Below are positions 26,402-36,091 of a DNA stretch of 57,895 nt, piece after piece. The first letter of the stretch is position 1; each line of letters begins with the position of its first letter. Made by a program: the position numbers and the translations under genes. Source of the stretch: Afifellaceae bacterium (GTDB taxonomy: Bacteria > Pseudomonadota > Alphaproteobacteria > Rhizobiales > Afifellaceae); assembly GCA_028284625.1 (NCBI GenBank), contig JANQRH010000024.1:1-57895 (forward strand). Direction: 5' to 3'. The notes beneath the pieces were generated by a model. It searched no databases. It worked only from the letters and a program-made list of their open reading frames with translations, and was not told the DNA's origin.

Positions 26402-28606
26402 ATGAGCTACGAGAATTTCCGGTTTGAAACGAGCGATGACGGCATCGCGCTGATCACGTGGGACATGCCCGGGCGCTCGCTCAATGTTATCACCGAGTCC
26501 GTCATGGACGAGCTTGATGCGATCGTCGATCGCGTCGCTGGCGATGACACGATAACAGGCGCGATCATCGTCTCCGGCAAGGACGCCTTTTCCGGCGGCG
26601 CCGACATCACGATGCTGCACGCGCTGTTCTCAGTCTTTCAGAAGCGCATTGCGGAGGACCCCGCCAAGGCGAAGGCGGAGCTCTTCCACGAAGCGGGCCG
26701 CATGTCGCGCATCTTCCGTAAGCTGGAGACCTGCGGCACGCCGTTTGTCGCGTGCGTGCACGGGACCTGCATGGGCGGTGCGACGGAGCTGGCGCTCGCC
26801 GCGCATGCTTGCATCGTGGCCGACGACAAGGCGACGCGCGTGGCGCTGCCGGAGGTGAAGATCGGCATCTTCCCGGGTGCCGGCGGCACGCAGCGCCTGC
26901 CGCGCATGATCGATACGCAGACGGCGCTGGAGATGATGCTGAAGGGCTCCGGCATCGACGCGGCCCGTGCCAAGGCGCTGAACCTCGCTGTCGACGCTGT
27001 GCCGCGAGACAAGATGATCGATACGGCGCGGGCCATGCTGGTGGCCGGGCTCGATGCGACAAAGCCGTGGGACAAGAAAGGCTACAAACCGTCCGGTGCG
27101 GCGCGCGTCTTCTCGCCGGCCGGCTTTCAGTTGTGGCCGGCGGCCAACGCCATCTTCCGCAAGGAGACCTTCGACAATTATCCCGGCGCGCGGGCGCTTC
27201 TGCAGTCGGTGTTCGAAGGCTTGCAGCTCGACATGGATGCCGCGCTCATTGTCGAGACGCGCTACTTCGCGCATGTCCTTCAGACCAATGAAGCCGCGGC
27301 GATGCTGCGCTCCATCTTCGTGTCGATGCAGGCGCTCAACAAGGGTGCACGGCGTCCGCCGGACGTGCCGAAGCGCAAGCTCAAAAAGGTCGGTATCATG
27401 GGCGCCGGCTTTATGGGTGCGGGCATTGCCTATGTCTCCGCGCAGGCCGGGATGGAGGTCGTGCTGATCGATCGCGATCAGGAAGCGGCGGATAAAGGCA
27501 AGGCGCATTCCGCCGGGTTGATGGACAAAGCGATCAGCCGCAAGCGCGCCACACCGGAAGAGAAGGCTGCGCTGCTCGCTCGCATCCATCCGACCGCGGA
27601 TTATTCCGACCTCGCCGGCTGTGAGCTGATCGTCGAAGCGGTGTTTGAAGACCGCACGGTGAAGAAGGAGGCTACCGAGAAGGCGATGGCGCATCTCGCC
27701 GACGACGTCGTCTTCGCCTCCAACACATCGACGCTGCCGATCACGTCGCTCGCCGCCAACGCAAAGGACGCTGAGAAGTTTATCGGCATCCACTTCTTCT
27801 CCCCAGTCGATCGCATGATGCTGGTGGAGATCATTTTGGGAAAAGAGACCGGCGACGAAGCGCTGGCCGCGGCGATCGATTATGTGCGCGCTATCAAGAA
27901 GACGCCGATCGTCGTCAACGATTCACGCGGCTTCTACGCCAATCGCTGCGTCATGGCCTATCTCCTGGAGGGGCATGTGATGCTCGATGAAGGCGTGCCG
28001 CCGGCGATGATCGAGAACGCTGCGCGCATGGCCGGCATGCCGGTCGGGCCGTTGTCGCTCACCGACGAGATCGGCGTCGATCTGGCCTGGAAGATCCTGC
28101 AGGCGACCAAGGCCGACGCCGGTACTGAAATTTTGATCGATCCGCGGCAGGAGGCGCTGCTGGAGGAGTTGGTCGTGAAGCGCGAGCGCTTCGGTCGGAA
28201 GAACTCCAAGGGCTTCTACGATTATGCGGGGCGCGACAAGGCGCTGTGGCCGGGGCTTGCCGAGATCGCCCAGCCTAGAAGCGGCGATGATTTCGATGTC
28301 GGCGAACTGAAGGAGCGTTTCCTGGTCACGCAGGCACTGGAGGCGGCACGCACAGTCGCGGAGGGGGTGGTCACTGACCCGCGCGAGGCCGATGTCGGGT
28401 CGATCCTCGGCTTCGGCTTTGCGCCCTATACCGGCGGCACGCTTTCCTACATCGATTTTATGGGCGCGGCTCAGTTTGCAGCACTTGCTGAGGGGCTGGC
28501 TGAGAAATACGGCGCACGCTTCACGCCCCCGGCGTTGGTTACAGAGATGGCTAACAAAGGCGATACGTTCTACGGCCGCTTCGGTACGGAACAAGACGCG
28601 GCGTGA
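26402..28606 (+). CDS. Bifunctional enoyl-CoA hydratase / 3-hydroxyacyl-CoA dehydrogenase
   Basis: A 734-residue FadB/FadJ-type multifunctional enzyme for two beta-oxidation steps. The N-terminal crotonase domain (1-~200) includes DAFSGGADITML and THGTCMGGATELALAAH-like oxyanion-hole sequence. The NAD-binding domain opens with VGIMGAGFMGAGIAYVSAQAG (about 335). The dehydrogenase signature is IHFFSPVDRMMLVEII. ATG 26402 is chosen because GGAG (26391-26394) precedes it and MSYENFRFE starts the crotonase fold; the in-frame start at 26348 overlaps the cupin gene. Confidence 0.92.
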   Translation: MSYENFRFETSDDGIALITWDMPGRSLNVITESVMDELDAIVDRVAGDDTITGAIIVSGKDAFSGGADITMLHALFSVFQKRIAEDPAKAKAELFHEAGRMSRIFRKLETCGTPFVACVHGTCMGGATELALAAHACIVADDKATRVALPEVKIGIFPGAGGTQRLPRMIDTQTALEMMLKGSGIDAARAKALNLAVDAVPRDKMIDTARAMLVAGLDATKPWDKKGYKPSGAARVFSPAGFQLWPAANAIFRKETFDNYPGARALLQSVFEGLQLDMDAALIVETRYFAHVLQTNEAAAMLRSIFVSMQALNKGARRPPDVPKRKLKKVGIMGAGFMGAGIAYVSAQAGMEVVLIDRDQEAADKGKAHSAGLMDKAISRKRATPEEKAALLARIHPTADYSDLAGCELIVEAVFEDRTVKKEATEKAMAHLADDVVFASNTSTLPITSLAANAKDAEKFIGIHFFSPVDRMMLVEIILGKETGDEALAAAIDYVRAIKKTPIVVNDSRGFYANRCVMAYLLEGHVMLDEGVPPAMIENAARMAGMPVGPLSLTDEIGVDLAWKILQATKADAGTEILIDPRQEALLEELVVKRERFGRKNSKGFYDYAGRDKALWPGLAEIAQPRSGDDFDVGELKERFLVTQALEAARTVAEGVVTDPREADVGSILGFGFAPYTGGTLSYIDFMGAAQFAALAEGLAEKYGARFTPPALVTEMANKGDTFYGRFGTEQDAA

Positions 28607-28744
28607 GCAGAGAGCTTCGGCGTAGCCGGCGGCGCGGCATATTGTGACTAAACACGATTTCGCGTTTCGCCTTACGCGCTTGAAGGACTATATTCCCAGC
28701 AGAGCGTTGTCGCGCTCCCCGGCGCGCTCCCACGCTCACTGTCT

Positions 28745-28807
28745 TTGTTGGAGCATGATCTTTTCCGAAGACCGGCGACCACTTTTCGGGATCATGCTCT
28801 AACGGGA
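28745..28807. repeat. Dispersed palindromic repeat, GAGCATGATC type, copy 1
   Basis: GAGCATGATC (28751-28760) and GATCATGCTC (28790-28799) form 10-bp inverted ends around a CCGAA..TTCGG inner core. The second copy at 54785-54847 matches it over about 60 bases with roughly five mismatches, and both continue with TAACGGGA. This is a repeat type seen across Rhizobiales. Here it lies 14 bp before the S24 regulator gene; its right edge supplies the GGGAAGG ribosome site of that gene. Confidence 0.88.
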
Positions 28808-28820
28808 AGGCGCGAAACCC

Positions 28821-29480
28821 ATGTGGAACCATGAGTCCGTTTGGGGGGCGATCGACGCGCTTGCCGCTCGGCACGGGCTGAGCCCGTCAGGTCTCGCCAA
28901 GCAGGCGGGTCTCGACCCGACGGCTTTCAACCCCTCCAAACGGCATGGCCATGACGGGCGGCCGCGCTGGCCCTCCACGGAATCGATCGCCAAGGTGCTC
29001 ACTGCCACCGGTGAATCGCTTGAGGGCTTTGTCGGATTGACCCGGCGCGCGGGTGAGCCGGTGCGCGAGATCCCGATCAGCGGCATCATTCCCGGCCATA
29101 CCGTGCCGTTGGTGGGGATGGCGGAAGCCGGCGTCGGCGGTTTCTTCGACGATGGCGGGTTTCCGGCCGGTCAGGGCTGGGACGAGATCGCGTTTCCGGA
29201 GTTGACCGATGAATCGGCCTATGCGCTCCGCGTATCCGGCGATTCCATGCAGCCGCTTTATCGCGACGGCGATCTCATTATCGTGTCTCCTGCCGCGCAG
29301 GTGCGGCGCGGCGACCGTGTCGTGGTGCGGACATCGGAAGGTGAGGTGATGGCGAAGACGCTTCTGCGCCAGACGGCCACGGAGCTGGAGCTCGGCTCGT
29401 TCAACCAGGAGCATCCGCCGCGCGTGGTGCCGTTGCGCGACGTCGATTGGATGGCGCGCATCCTGTGGGCCAGCCAGTGA
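28821..29480 (+). CDS. LexA/CI-like regulator with S24 peptidase domain
   Basis: A 219-residue protein with an N-terminal helix-turn-helix (LSPSGLAKQAGLDPTAFN, residues 20-37) and a C-terminal S24 domain. The catalytic pair is Ser142 (VSGDSMQPL) and Lys179 (EVMAKTLL). An Ala-Gly candidate self-cleavage site is at 103-104 (GMAEAGVGG). It resembles bacterial relatives of phage repressors rather than LexA, whose DNA-binding domain differs. No phage genes surround it. Target genes are unknown; the nearby thermonuclease-like gene may or may not be one. GGGAAGG lies 10 nt before the ATG. Confidence 0.87.
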   Translation: MWNHESVWGAIDALAARHGLSPSGLAKQAGLDPTAFNPSKRHGHDGRPRWPSTESIAKVLTATGESLEGFVGLTRRAGEPVREIPISGIIPGHTVPLVGMAEAGVGGFFDDGGFPAGQGWDEIAFPELTDESAYALRVSGDSMQPLYRDGDLIIVSPAAQVRRGDRVVVRTSEGEVMAKTLLRQTATELELGSFNQEHPPRVVPLRDVDWMARILWASQ

Positions 29481-29556
29481 AGCCGCACCGCGTGCACTTC
29501 GCTCAACTGCTGGTATCTGCTGGACATTCGGCGCCGGTCGCGCATCATCGGCGCTC

Positions 29557-30312
29557 ATGATTCGCGGCAGCATTCTGGCGCTTCTCGGCCTTGGTTCCTT
29601 CGTCGCTGTCTATGTCGCGATGGGGCCCGACGTGCCGCCGGAACCGGTGACGGAATCCGTCATGCTGGCCGACGGCGTGCCGCCGCCCGGCGACATCGGA
29701 CCGGAGGTCACGACGTCCCTCAAAGACGGCTCGCGGATCGGCGGGCCGGCGCCGGTGACATTCGAGCTACGGCCCGGCACGGCATCGCAGGAGCCGGTCG
29801 TGATCGCCAGCACCATCCGCGATGTCACGCCGCCGGAGATGACGGCCGCACCGACGACCAACGGTCCGTTGAAGCGTATCAAACAGCCGCCGGCGGAAGA
29901 GCAGGCGCGGGTTGAGCGACTGTTCAATCCGATCGTCATCGCTGCCGGAACCATCAAAGTGCGTGGCCGCGACATCCGCCTCGCCGGCGTGTCGGCGCCG
30001 AACTTCGATCAGCGGTGCGGGGAGGGCGACGCGGCGTGGCCATGCGGGCGCATGGCGCGTGCAGCGCTTCGGCGTTTCATTCGCGCGCGTGCGATCGAAT
30101 GCGATGTGCCGGCCGGGGCAACGGAGATTCCCGAGAGCGCCGATTGCCGCGTGGGTGGCGAGGACATCGCCGAATGGCTGGTGGCGCGCGGCTGGGCGAA
30201 GCGCACTGGCGATCGCTACGAGGAGCAGGAGGACGCCGCGCGCGAAGCCAAGCTCGGTCTGTGGAGCAAGACGCGCCCCAGCACTCAGGCCGACTTCGCC
30301 TCCAGCGGCTGA
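29557..30312 (+). CDS. Thermonuclease-like (SNase) secreted or anchored protein
   Basis: A 251-residue protein with an N-terminal hydrophobic anchor or signal ([18 protein letters not shown]), a Pro/Thr-rich spacer to about residue 125, and a C-terminal OB-fold of the staphylococcal nuclease type ([20 protein letters not shown], then LVARGWAKR and AREAKLGLW). The usual SNase arginine/glutamate catalytic set is not obvious, so nuclease activity is uncertain. It is convergent with lysK and the two coding regions overlap by 28 bp at their 3' ends. Confidence 0.8.
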   Translation: MIRGSILALLGLGSFVAVYVAMGPDVPPEPVTESVMLADGVPPPGDIGPEVTTSLKDGSRIGGPAPVTFELRPGTASQEPVVIASTIRDVTPPEMTAAPTTNGPLKRIKQPPAEEQARVERLFNPIVIAAGTIKVRGRDIRLAGVSAPNFDQRCGEGDAAWPCGRMARAALRRFIRARAIECDVPAGATEIPESADCRVGGEDIAEWLVARGWAKRTGDRYEEQEDAAREAKLGLWSKTRPSTQADFASSG

Positions 30313-31943
30313 GCCAGCGTCCCGTCCAACGCCTTCTTGATGAGCGCGCGCGTCTCGTCGATGCCGTAAATGGAGACGAACGAGCCAAAGCGCGGCCCGC
30401 GCTCCTGCCCAAGCAGCAATTGATAGAGCGTCGCGAACCAGGATAACGCCACCCCGGGCCGGTCGCCGTCTTGCTTCGGTGGCGTCTGGTAGCGCTCAAA
30501 CGCGCGCCCGACATCGTAAAGCGCCGCCTGGATGCTCTGCGCATCGGTGTCAGGCGGCAGGGACGCCAGCGTCTCGTCGAGCGCTTGCAGCGCCTGACGC
30601 TCGACCTCGTCGGGCGCCCGGAAGCTTTTCATCGGCTTCACGAAATCGTGGTAGTAGCGCACCGCGTAGTGCACCATCCGATCAAGCGCCGGCTCCGCCT
30701 CGCGCTTCACATCGGAGCGGTGGCGCGTGATGAATCCCCAAAGGATGTCGGCGTCTTCCGTGTTCGACGCGCTCGCCAGATTGAGCAGCATGGAGAAGGG
30801 CACCGGTACGCTCTCCTCAGGCGGACTGCCTGAGTGAATGTGCCAGGCCGGGTTCGTCAATCTGGCGGCAATGTCCTGTCCGCGATAGGCGTCGAGGTGC
30901 TGGTAATATTCGTCCGCGGCGCGCGGGATGACATCGAAATAGAGACGCTTGGCGGCGCGCGGCTTTTGAAACATGAACAGCGACAGGCTCTCCGGCGAAG
31001 CGTAGGTCAGCCACTCCTCAATCGTCAGTCCATTGCCTTTCGACTTGGAGATTTTCTGTCCGTTCTCGTCGAGGAAGAGCTCGAAGTTGAAACCTTCCGG
31101 CGGCTTACCGCCGAGGGCCCGGCACACCTTCGATGACAGCGTGACGGAATCGATCAAGTCCTTCCCCGACATTTCGTAGTCGACGCCGAGCGCCACCCAG
31201 CGGAGCGCCCAATCGGCCTTCCACTGACATTTGACGCGCCCGCCGGTGACCTCAGTGGTCATCTCCTCGCCGGTTTCCGGATCCACATAGGTGATGGTGC
31301 CGGCATCGACGTCGCGCGCGATGGTCGGCACCTGCAGCACGATGCCGGTGCGCGGACAGACGGGCAGGAACGGTGAGTACGTGGCGCGGCGCTCCGGGCC
31401 CAAGGTCGGCAGGATGATCGCCTTCACCTCGTCATAGGCGGCAAGCATCGTCAGGAGCGTCGCGTCGAAGCGGCCGGAGCGGTAGGTCTCCGTCGCGCTC
31501 ATGAATTCGTACTCGAACCCGAACTGGTCGAGGAAGGCTCTGAGTCGCGCGTTGTTGCCGGCGCCGAATGATGAATAATCGTCGCTGAACGGATCGGGCA
31601 CCTCGCTCAGCGGCCTGCCGAGATAGGGCCGCAGCCGCTCCGGGTCGGGGATGTTGTCGGGGATCTTTCTGAGCCCATCCATGTCGTCGGAGAAGCAGAT
31701 GAGGCGCGTCGGCACGCGATCCTCCGTCAGAAGCCGGAAGGCGTGGCGCACCATTGAGGTGCGGGCGACCTCACCGAACGTGCCGATATGCGGCAGGCCG
31801 GAGGGACCGTAGCCGGTCTCAAAGAGCATCTCGCCGTCGAAGCCGCGGGCCTCGGCGCGTTCGATGAGCTTGCGTGCCTCCTCGAAAGGCCAGGCCTTGG
31901 AGACGCGTGCGGCGGCAAGCCAATCGGCGGGAAAGTCGTTCAT
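30285..31943 (-). CDS. lysK: Lysine--tRNA ligase, class I
   Basis: A 552-residue class I aminoacyl-tRNA synthetase charging tRNA-Lys. The class I HIGH-like signature is [17 protein letters not shown] (about residues 46-62) and the KMSKS-like loop is [12 protein letters not shown] (about 292-303). This archaeal-type LysRS replaces the usual class II enzyme in many alphaproteobacteria. Other conserved stretches are [15 protein letters not shown] and [21 protein letters not shown]. It overlaps the SNase-like gene tail to tail. It is divergent from the lytic transglycosylase gene. Confidence 0.95.
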   Translation of the reverse strand: MNDFPADWLAAARVSKAWPFEEARKLIERAEARGFDGEMLFETGYGPSGLPHIGTFGEVARTSMVRHAFRLLTEDRVPTRLICFSDDMDGLRKIPDNIPDPERLRPYLGRPLSEVPDPFSDDYSSFGAGNNARLRAFLDQFGFEYEFMSATETYRSGRFDATLLTMLAAYDEVKAIILPTLGPERRATYSPFLPVCPRTGIVLQVPTIARDVDAGTITYVDPETGEEMTTEVTGGRVKCQWKADWALRWVALGVDYEMSGKDLIDSVTLSSKVCRALGGKPPEGFNFELFLDENGQKISKSKGNGLTIEEWLTYASPESLSLFMFQKPRAAKRLYFDVIPRAADEYYQHLDAYRGQDIAARLTNPAWHIHSGSPPEESVPVPFSMLLNLASASNTEDADILWGFITRHRSDVKREAEPALDRMVHYAVRYYHDFVKPMKSFRAPDEVERQALQALDETLASLPPDTDAQSIQAALYDVGRAFERYQTPPKQDGDRPGVALSWFATLYQLLLGQERGPRFGSFVSIYGIDETRALIKKALDGTLAQPLEAKSA

Positions 31944-32083
31944 GACATTTTTTTGATCTGGGCGGCGGCGAGCTTAGTGACCGGTCCCGTCTGAATCAAC
32001 GCGCAGTGGCGCCATGGGAGTTGCGTGTTCGTCGCGAAGCGACAATAGCATGGAGCGCACAATCAAAAGGTCGGGAGCGAGCA

Positions 32084-32899
32084 ATGCGAGGTATCCGTGT
32101 ACGGTTGGTGTTGGCGGGGGTGGTGCTTGCCCTGTCGCTTGGCACAGCGGCAGCGCAGGGCTGCGGGAATGACGGCTCGGGCTTCAACGCCTGGATCGCC
32201 AACTTCAAGAAAGATGCCGCCGCGCAGGGGATATCGCAGCGCACGATCAGCTCCGCCCTGAACGGCGCGCGCTACAGTAACGCCACGATCCGGCTTGATC
32301 GGAACCAAAGAGTCTTCAAGCAGAGCTTTGAGACCTTCGCCGGCCGCATGATCCCGCCGCGCGTGAACCGGGCGAAGAACAGACTGCAGAAACATGCGAG
32401 CCTGCTTAATCGCATCGAGCAGCAATTCGGCGTGCCGAAGGAGATCGTCGTCGCCATCTGGGGCCTTGAGACCGATTTCGGTGCGGTTCGGGGCAAGGCG
32501 TCGGTTATCAGCGCCATTGCGACGCTGGCTTATGATTGCCGCCGCTCAGCATTCTTCACTGGTCAGCTTGTCGATGCGCTCCGTGTCATCGAGCGTGGCG
32601 ACATGACCGCCAAGCAGATGATCGGCGGCCTCCACGGCGAGATCGGGCAGACGCAGTTCCTGCCATCGTCCTATTATGCGTTCGCCGTTGATTATGACGG
32701 AAACGGGCGGCGTGACTTGATCTCCAGCACGGCCGATGTGCTCGCTTCCACGGCGAATTATCTGCGTGGTCACGGCTGGCGGAAGGGTCAGTCCTGGATG
32801 CCGGGAAGCGGCAACTTCAACGTCATCAAGCAGTGGAACAAATCCACCGTCTATTCGCGCACCGTGGCTGAATTCGCGCGCCGCCTGGCGGAGGGGTGA
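32084..32899 (+). CDS. Lytic murein transglycosylase (MltB type)
   Basis: A 271-residue periplasmic enzyme that cleaves the MurNAc-GlcNAc bond of peptidoglycan with 1,6-anhydro product. A signal peptide is at residues 1-25 (LVLAGVVLALSLGTAAAQG). The catalytic Glu is in VAIWGLETDFGAVRGK (about 127). GGLHGEIGQTQFLPSSYY and ADVLASTANYLRGHGW are typical of the MltB family (family 3). ATG 32084 has GGGAG upstream; the in-frame start at 32006 would give no signal peptide. Confidence 0.9.
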   Translation: MRGIRVRLVLAGVVLALSLGTAAAQGCGNDGSGFNAWIANFKKDAAAQGISQRTISSALNGARYSNATIRLDRNQRVFKQSFETFAGRMIPPRVNRAKNRLQKHASLLNRIEQQFGVPKEIVVAIWGLETDFGAVRGKASVISAIATLAYDCRRSAFFTGQLVDALRVIERGDMTAKQMIGGLHGEIGQTQFLPSSYYAFAVDYDGNGRRDLISSTADVLASTANYLRGHGWRKGQSWMPGSGNFNVIKQWNKSTVYSRTVAEFARRLAEG

Positions 32900-32936
32900 G
32901 GGCCCAGCGGGCCGCGCCGAAACGCCAAGCCAACTG

Positions 32937-33048
32937 CGTCGTCATGCCCGGACTTGATCCGGGCATCCACTCCTGAATCGCTCAGCTCAGCGAAGCGCGG
33001 GCGGAATGGATTGCCGGGTCAGGCCTAGCAATGACGACAGAGAAGGGC
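32937..33048. repeat. Dispersed palindromic repeat, GTCATGCCCGGA type, full copy
   Basis: GTCATGCCCGGACTTGATCC (32941-32960) starts a unit containing a CCCGGACTTGATCCGGG palindrome and ending near 33048 in AATGACGACAG, the inverse of its start. A shorter copy in opposite orientation is at 56842-56873. It fills the gap between the transglycosylase and the solute-binding protein gene, which converge. It may serve as a bidirectional terminator. Confidence 0.8.
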
Positions 33049-33066
33049 CGCAAGTTGGCCCCCGCT

Positions 33067-33921
33067 TCAATAAAGGCTCACCGGGAAGTAGCGCAGATAG
33101 AGCTCTTCATAAGTGCCGGCGCGATAGACTTCGCGCAGCGCGTAGTCGAGCGCAGCCTTCAACGTGCGATCCTCCGCCTTCAGGACGATCGCCATGCCGG
33201 CGCCGAAATAGCGGTTGTCGAGATAGGCGCCGCCTGAGAAGCGGCAGCATTCTTCCGCTTCGGCGCCATGGAGCCAGAAGGCCAGGTTCAAGGCGTCGCC
33301 GAACATGGCCTCAAGATTGCCGGCCTTGACCTCAGCCAACGCGACGGCCGGGTTGAAGTAGCAGGCGAGGCGAAGGTCGGGGAAGAAGCGCTCCAGATAA
33401 GCGGCGTGCGCGCTGTTGCAGACGACCCCGACGAAACGCTCCGGGCGCTGGCCGCTTGGATCGAAGAGCGTGCTTTTAGCGACAACGAAACGCGCCGGGA
33501 TCTTGAGGTAGGATTGCGTCGCGATCAGGTCGTCCGCGCCCGATCGCTCAAGGTCGAATCCGGCAATGACGGCGTTCCCGGTCCCGTCCTTGAGCCCATC
33601 GAGAAGCGTCGCGAAGGGCCTCGCCTGAATGGCGCACTGGACCTCCAGCGTGTCGCATACGGCTTGCGCCAGATCGATATCGAAGCCGATCAGGATGCCG
33701 CGATGGTCGCGGAAGGCAAAGGGCGGGAAGTCGTCGGCGGTCAGAAAGCGGATGGTGCCGATCTCGCTGGCGGAGGGGCGCTCGAAACGCGCGCGCGGGT
33801 CCCAGAAATTGGGCACCACGACCGGATCGGCCTGCGGTGCCTCGCCCTCCTGAGCGATCACCGTCGCGGAGGTGAGGAGGCTCGCCAGAACAATCAGAAC
33901 CCGGATAAGGCGCACAATCAT
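33067..33921 (-). CDS. Periplasmic solute-binding protein, family 3
   Basis: A 284-residue extracellular solute-binding protein of the amino-acid ABC-transporter type. A signal peptide (RLIRVLIVLASLLTSATVIA) is followed by the bilobed fold with FLTADDFPPFAFRDHRGILIGFDIDLAQAVCDTL, shortened here, and the closing helix ALDYALREVYRAGTYEEL. No permease or ATPase gene is nearby, so it is an orphan component, or a sensor-like periplasmic domain. Three cysteines and an EECCRF segment (about 212) are unusual. It is divergent from the phosphatidyltransferase gene. Confidence 0.82.
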   Translation of the reverse strand: MIVRLIRVLIVLASLLTSATVIAQEGEAPQADPVVVPNFWDPRARFERPSASEIGTIRFLTADDFPPFAFRDHRGILIGFDIDLAQAVCDTLEVQCAIQARPFATLLDGLKDGTGNAVIAGFDLERSGADDLIATQSYLKIPARFVVAKSTLFDPSGQRPERFVGVVCNSAHAAYLERFFPDLRLACYFNPAVALAEVKAGNLEAMFGDALNLAFWLHGAEAEECCRFSGGAYLDNRYFGAGMAIVLKAEDRTLKAALDYALREVYRAGTYEELYLRYFPVSLY

Positions 33922-33940
33922 TTCGCCGCTTCACGCTTCG

Positions 33941-33980
33941 CCAAGTTCGGGGTCAAAGTTGGGGTGCCAAGTTTGGGTCA
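33941..33980. promoter_or_regulatory. Direct repeats in a divergent intergenic region
   Basis: CCAAGTTCGGGGTCA (33941-33955) recurs as CCAAGTTTGGGTCA (33967-33980), 26 bp apart start to start (about 2.5 helical turns), with AAGTTGGGGTG between them. It lies between the divergent solute-binding-protein and phosphatidyltransferase genes. A regulator-binding site is plausible, but no known motif is recognised. Confidence 0.4.
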
Positions 33981-34044
33981 ACGTGCGTCGCTTTGTCGAC
34001 CGTTCTCCCGTAAACGGAAGCGGGCCGAAACGAAAGGGGACGGC

Positions 34045-34650
34045 TTGCTCGACGGTGCTGCACGCCGGTTGATTGATCCGGCCCTCGATCGAATAGGCGC
34101 CGGCCTTGCCAGGGCCGGCGCGTCGGCCGATGCGGTGACCTATGCCGGTTTCGGCATCGGCCTTTTGGCGGCACTGGCGATTGCCTTCCAGTTCTTCCTA
34201 ATGGGTCTGGCCCTGATCCTGCTCAGCCGTCTTTGCGACGGTCTGGATGGGGCGGTGGCGCGGCACACCGCTAAGACCGATCGCGGCGGCTTTCTCGATA
34301 TCGTGCTCGACTTCGCCTTCTACGGCGGGATTCCCATGGCCTTCGTCATTGCCGATCCGGAGGCCAATGCTGTGGCCGGCGCGGTGCTGATCCTCTCCTT
34401 CTACGTCAACGGTGCAACGTTCCTCGCCTATGCCATCTTTGCGGAAAAGCGGAAGCTGTCGACGGAAGCGCGGGGCTCCAAGTCGCTCTACTTCACCACC
34501 GGCCTGGCGGAGGCGACCGAGACCATCATGGTCTTCTGTCTGTTCTGCCTTTTTCCGTCGGCCTTTCCGCTCCTCGCCTACCTGTTCGCAGCATTGACCT
34601 TGGTGACCGCGGCAGCACGGATAATGCTCGCCGTGCGGATCTTTCGATAG
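34045..34650 (+). CDS. CDP-alcohol phosphatidyltransferase
   Basis: An inner-membrane phospholipid-synthesis enzyme that joins a CDP-activated lipid to an alcohol. The family signature DG-x2-AR-x8-G-x3-D-x3-D is present as DGLDGAVARHTAKTDRGG and FLDIVLDFAFYG. About six hydrophobic segments follow. TTG 34045 is chosen (201 residues, MLDGAARRLIDPALD) with GGGGA 4 nt upstream; GTG 33964 or other upstream starts are possible, since the frame is open further. Its lipid product is unknown. Confidence 0.78.
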   Translation: MLDGAARRLIDPALDRIGAGLARAGASADAVTYAGFGIGLLAALAIAFQFFLMGLALILLSRLCDGLDGAVARHTAKTDRGGFLDIVLDFAFYGGIPMAFVIADPEANAVAGAVLILSFYVNGATFLAYAIFAEKRKLSTEARGSKSLYFTTGLAEATETIMVFCLFCLFPSAFPLLAYLFAALTLVTAAARIMLAVRIFR

Positions 34651-34728
34651 GGAGGTGACGCGCCCCGGCTTGCTCCGCTATGAGTCGATGCAACCGTCTC
34701 AAGAAACACACAGTATCGGGGGGAAGTG

Positions 34729-35856
<1,128 letters not shown>

Positions 35857-36059
35857 CGTCTCCGCCGCACAAGCGGTAACGGATTTCGGTTGCGGCGCGG
35901 CGATCCGGAAACGTCCGTTTTGTCCGCGTTAGCAGCACTCAGTCGGCCTTGCCGCGCTGCAATAGCCGGCGGCGGCCGGGCGAAGTGATAGTACAGCACT
36001 TCAAATGCTGAATGCGTCGTTAATCGGCGCGAAATGCTCCTGATGTAAAACCGTAGGCT

Positions 36060-36090
36060 GCGTCGCCCATCTTCTTGCGGCCGGCGACGC
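36060..36090 (+). repeat. Inverted repeat abutting the GGDEF-EAL start
   Basis: GCGTCGCC (36060-36067) and GGCGACGC (36083-36090) form a perfect 8-bp stem with a 15-nt loop. It ends 1 nt before the TTG at 36092, the upstream candidate start of the GGDEF-EAL gene. It could impede initiation there, or mean that translation starts downstream at GTG 36116. Confidence 0.5.
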
Positions 36091-36091
36091 C

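Noticed and set aside
28821-29480. S24/HTH gene as a prophage repressor
   Set aside because: No phage structural, replication or integrase genes around it.
33268-34044. 259-codon N-terminal extension of the phosphatidyltransferase
   Set aside because: It lies mostly antisense to the solute-binding protein gene; the family starts near the TTG at 34045.
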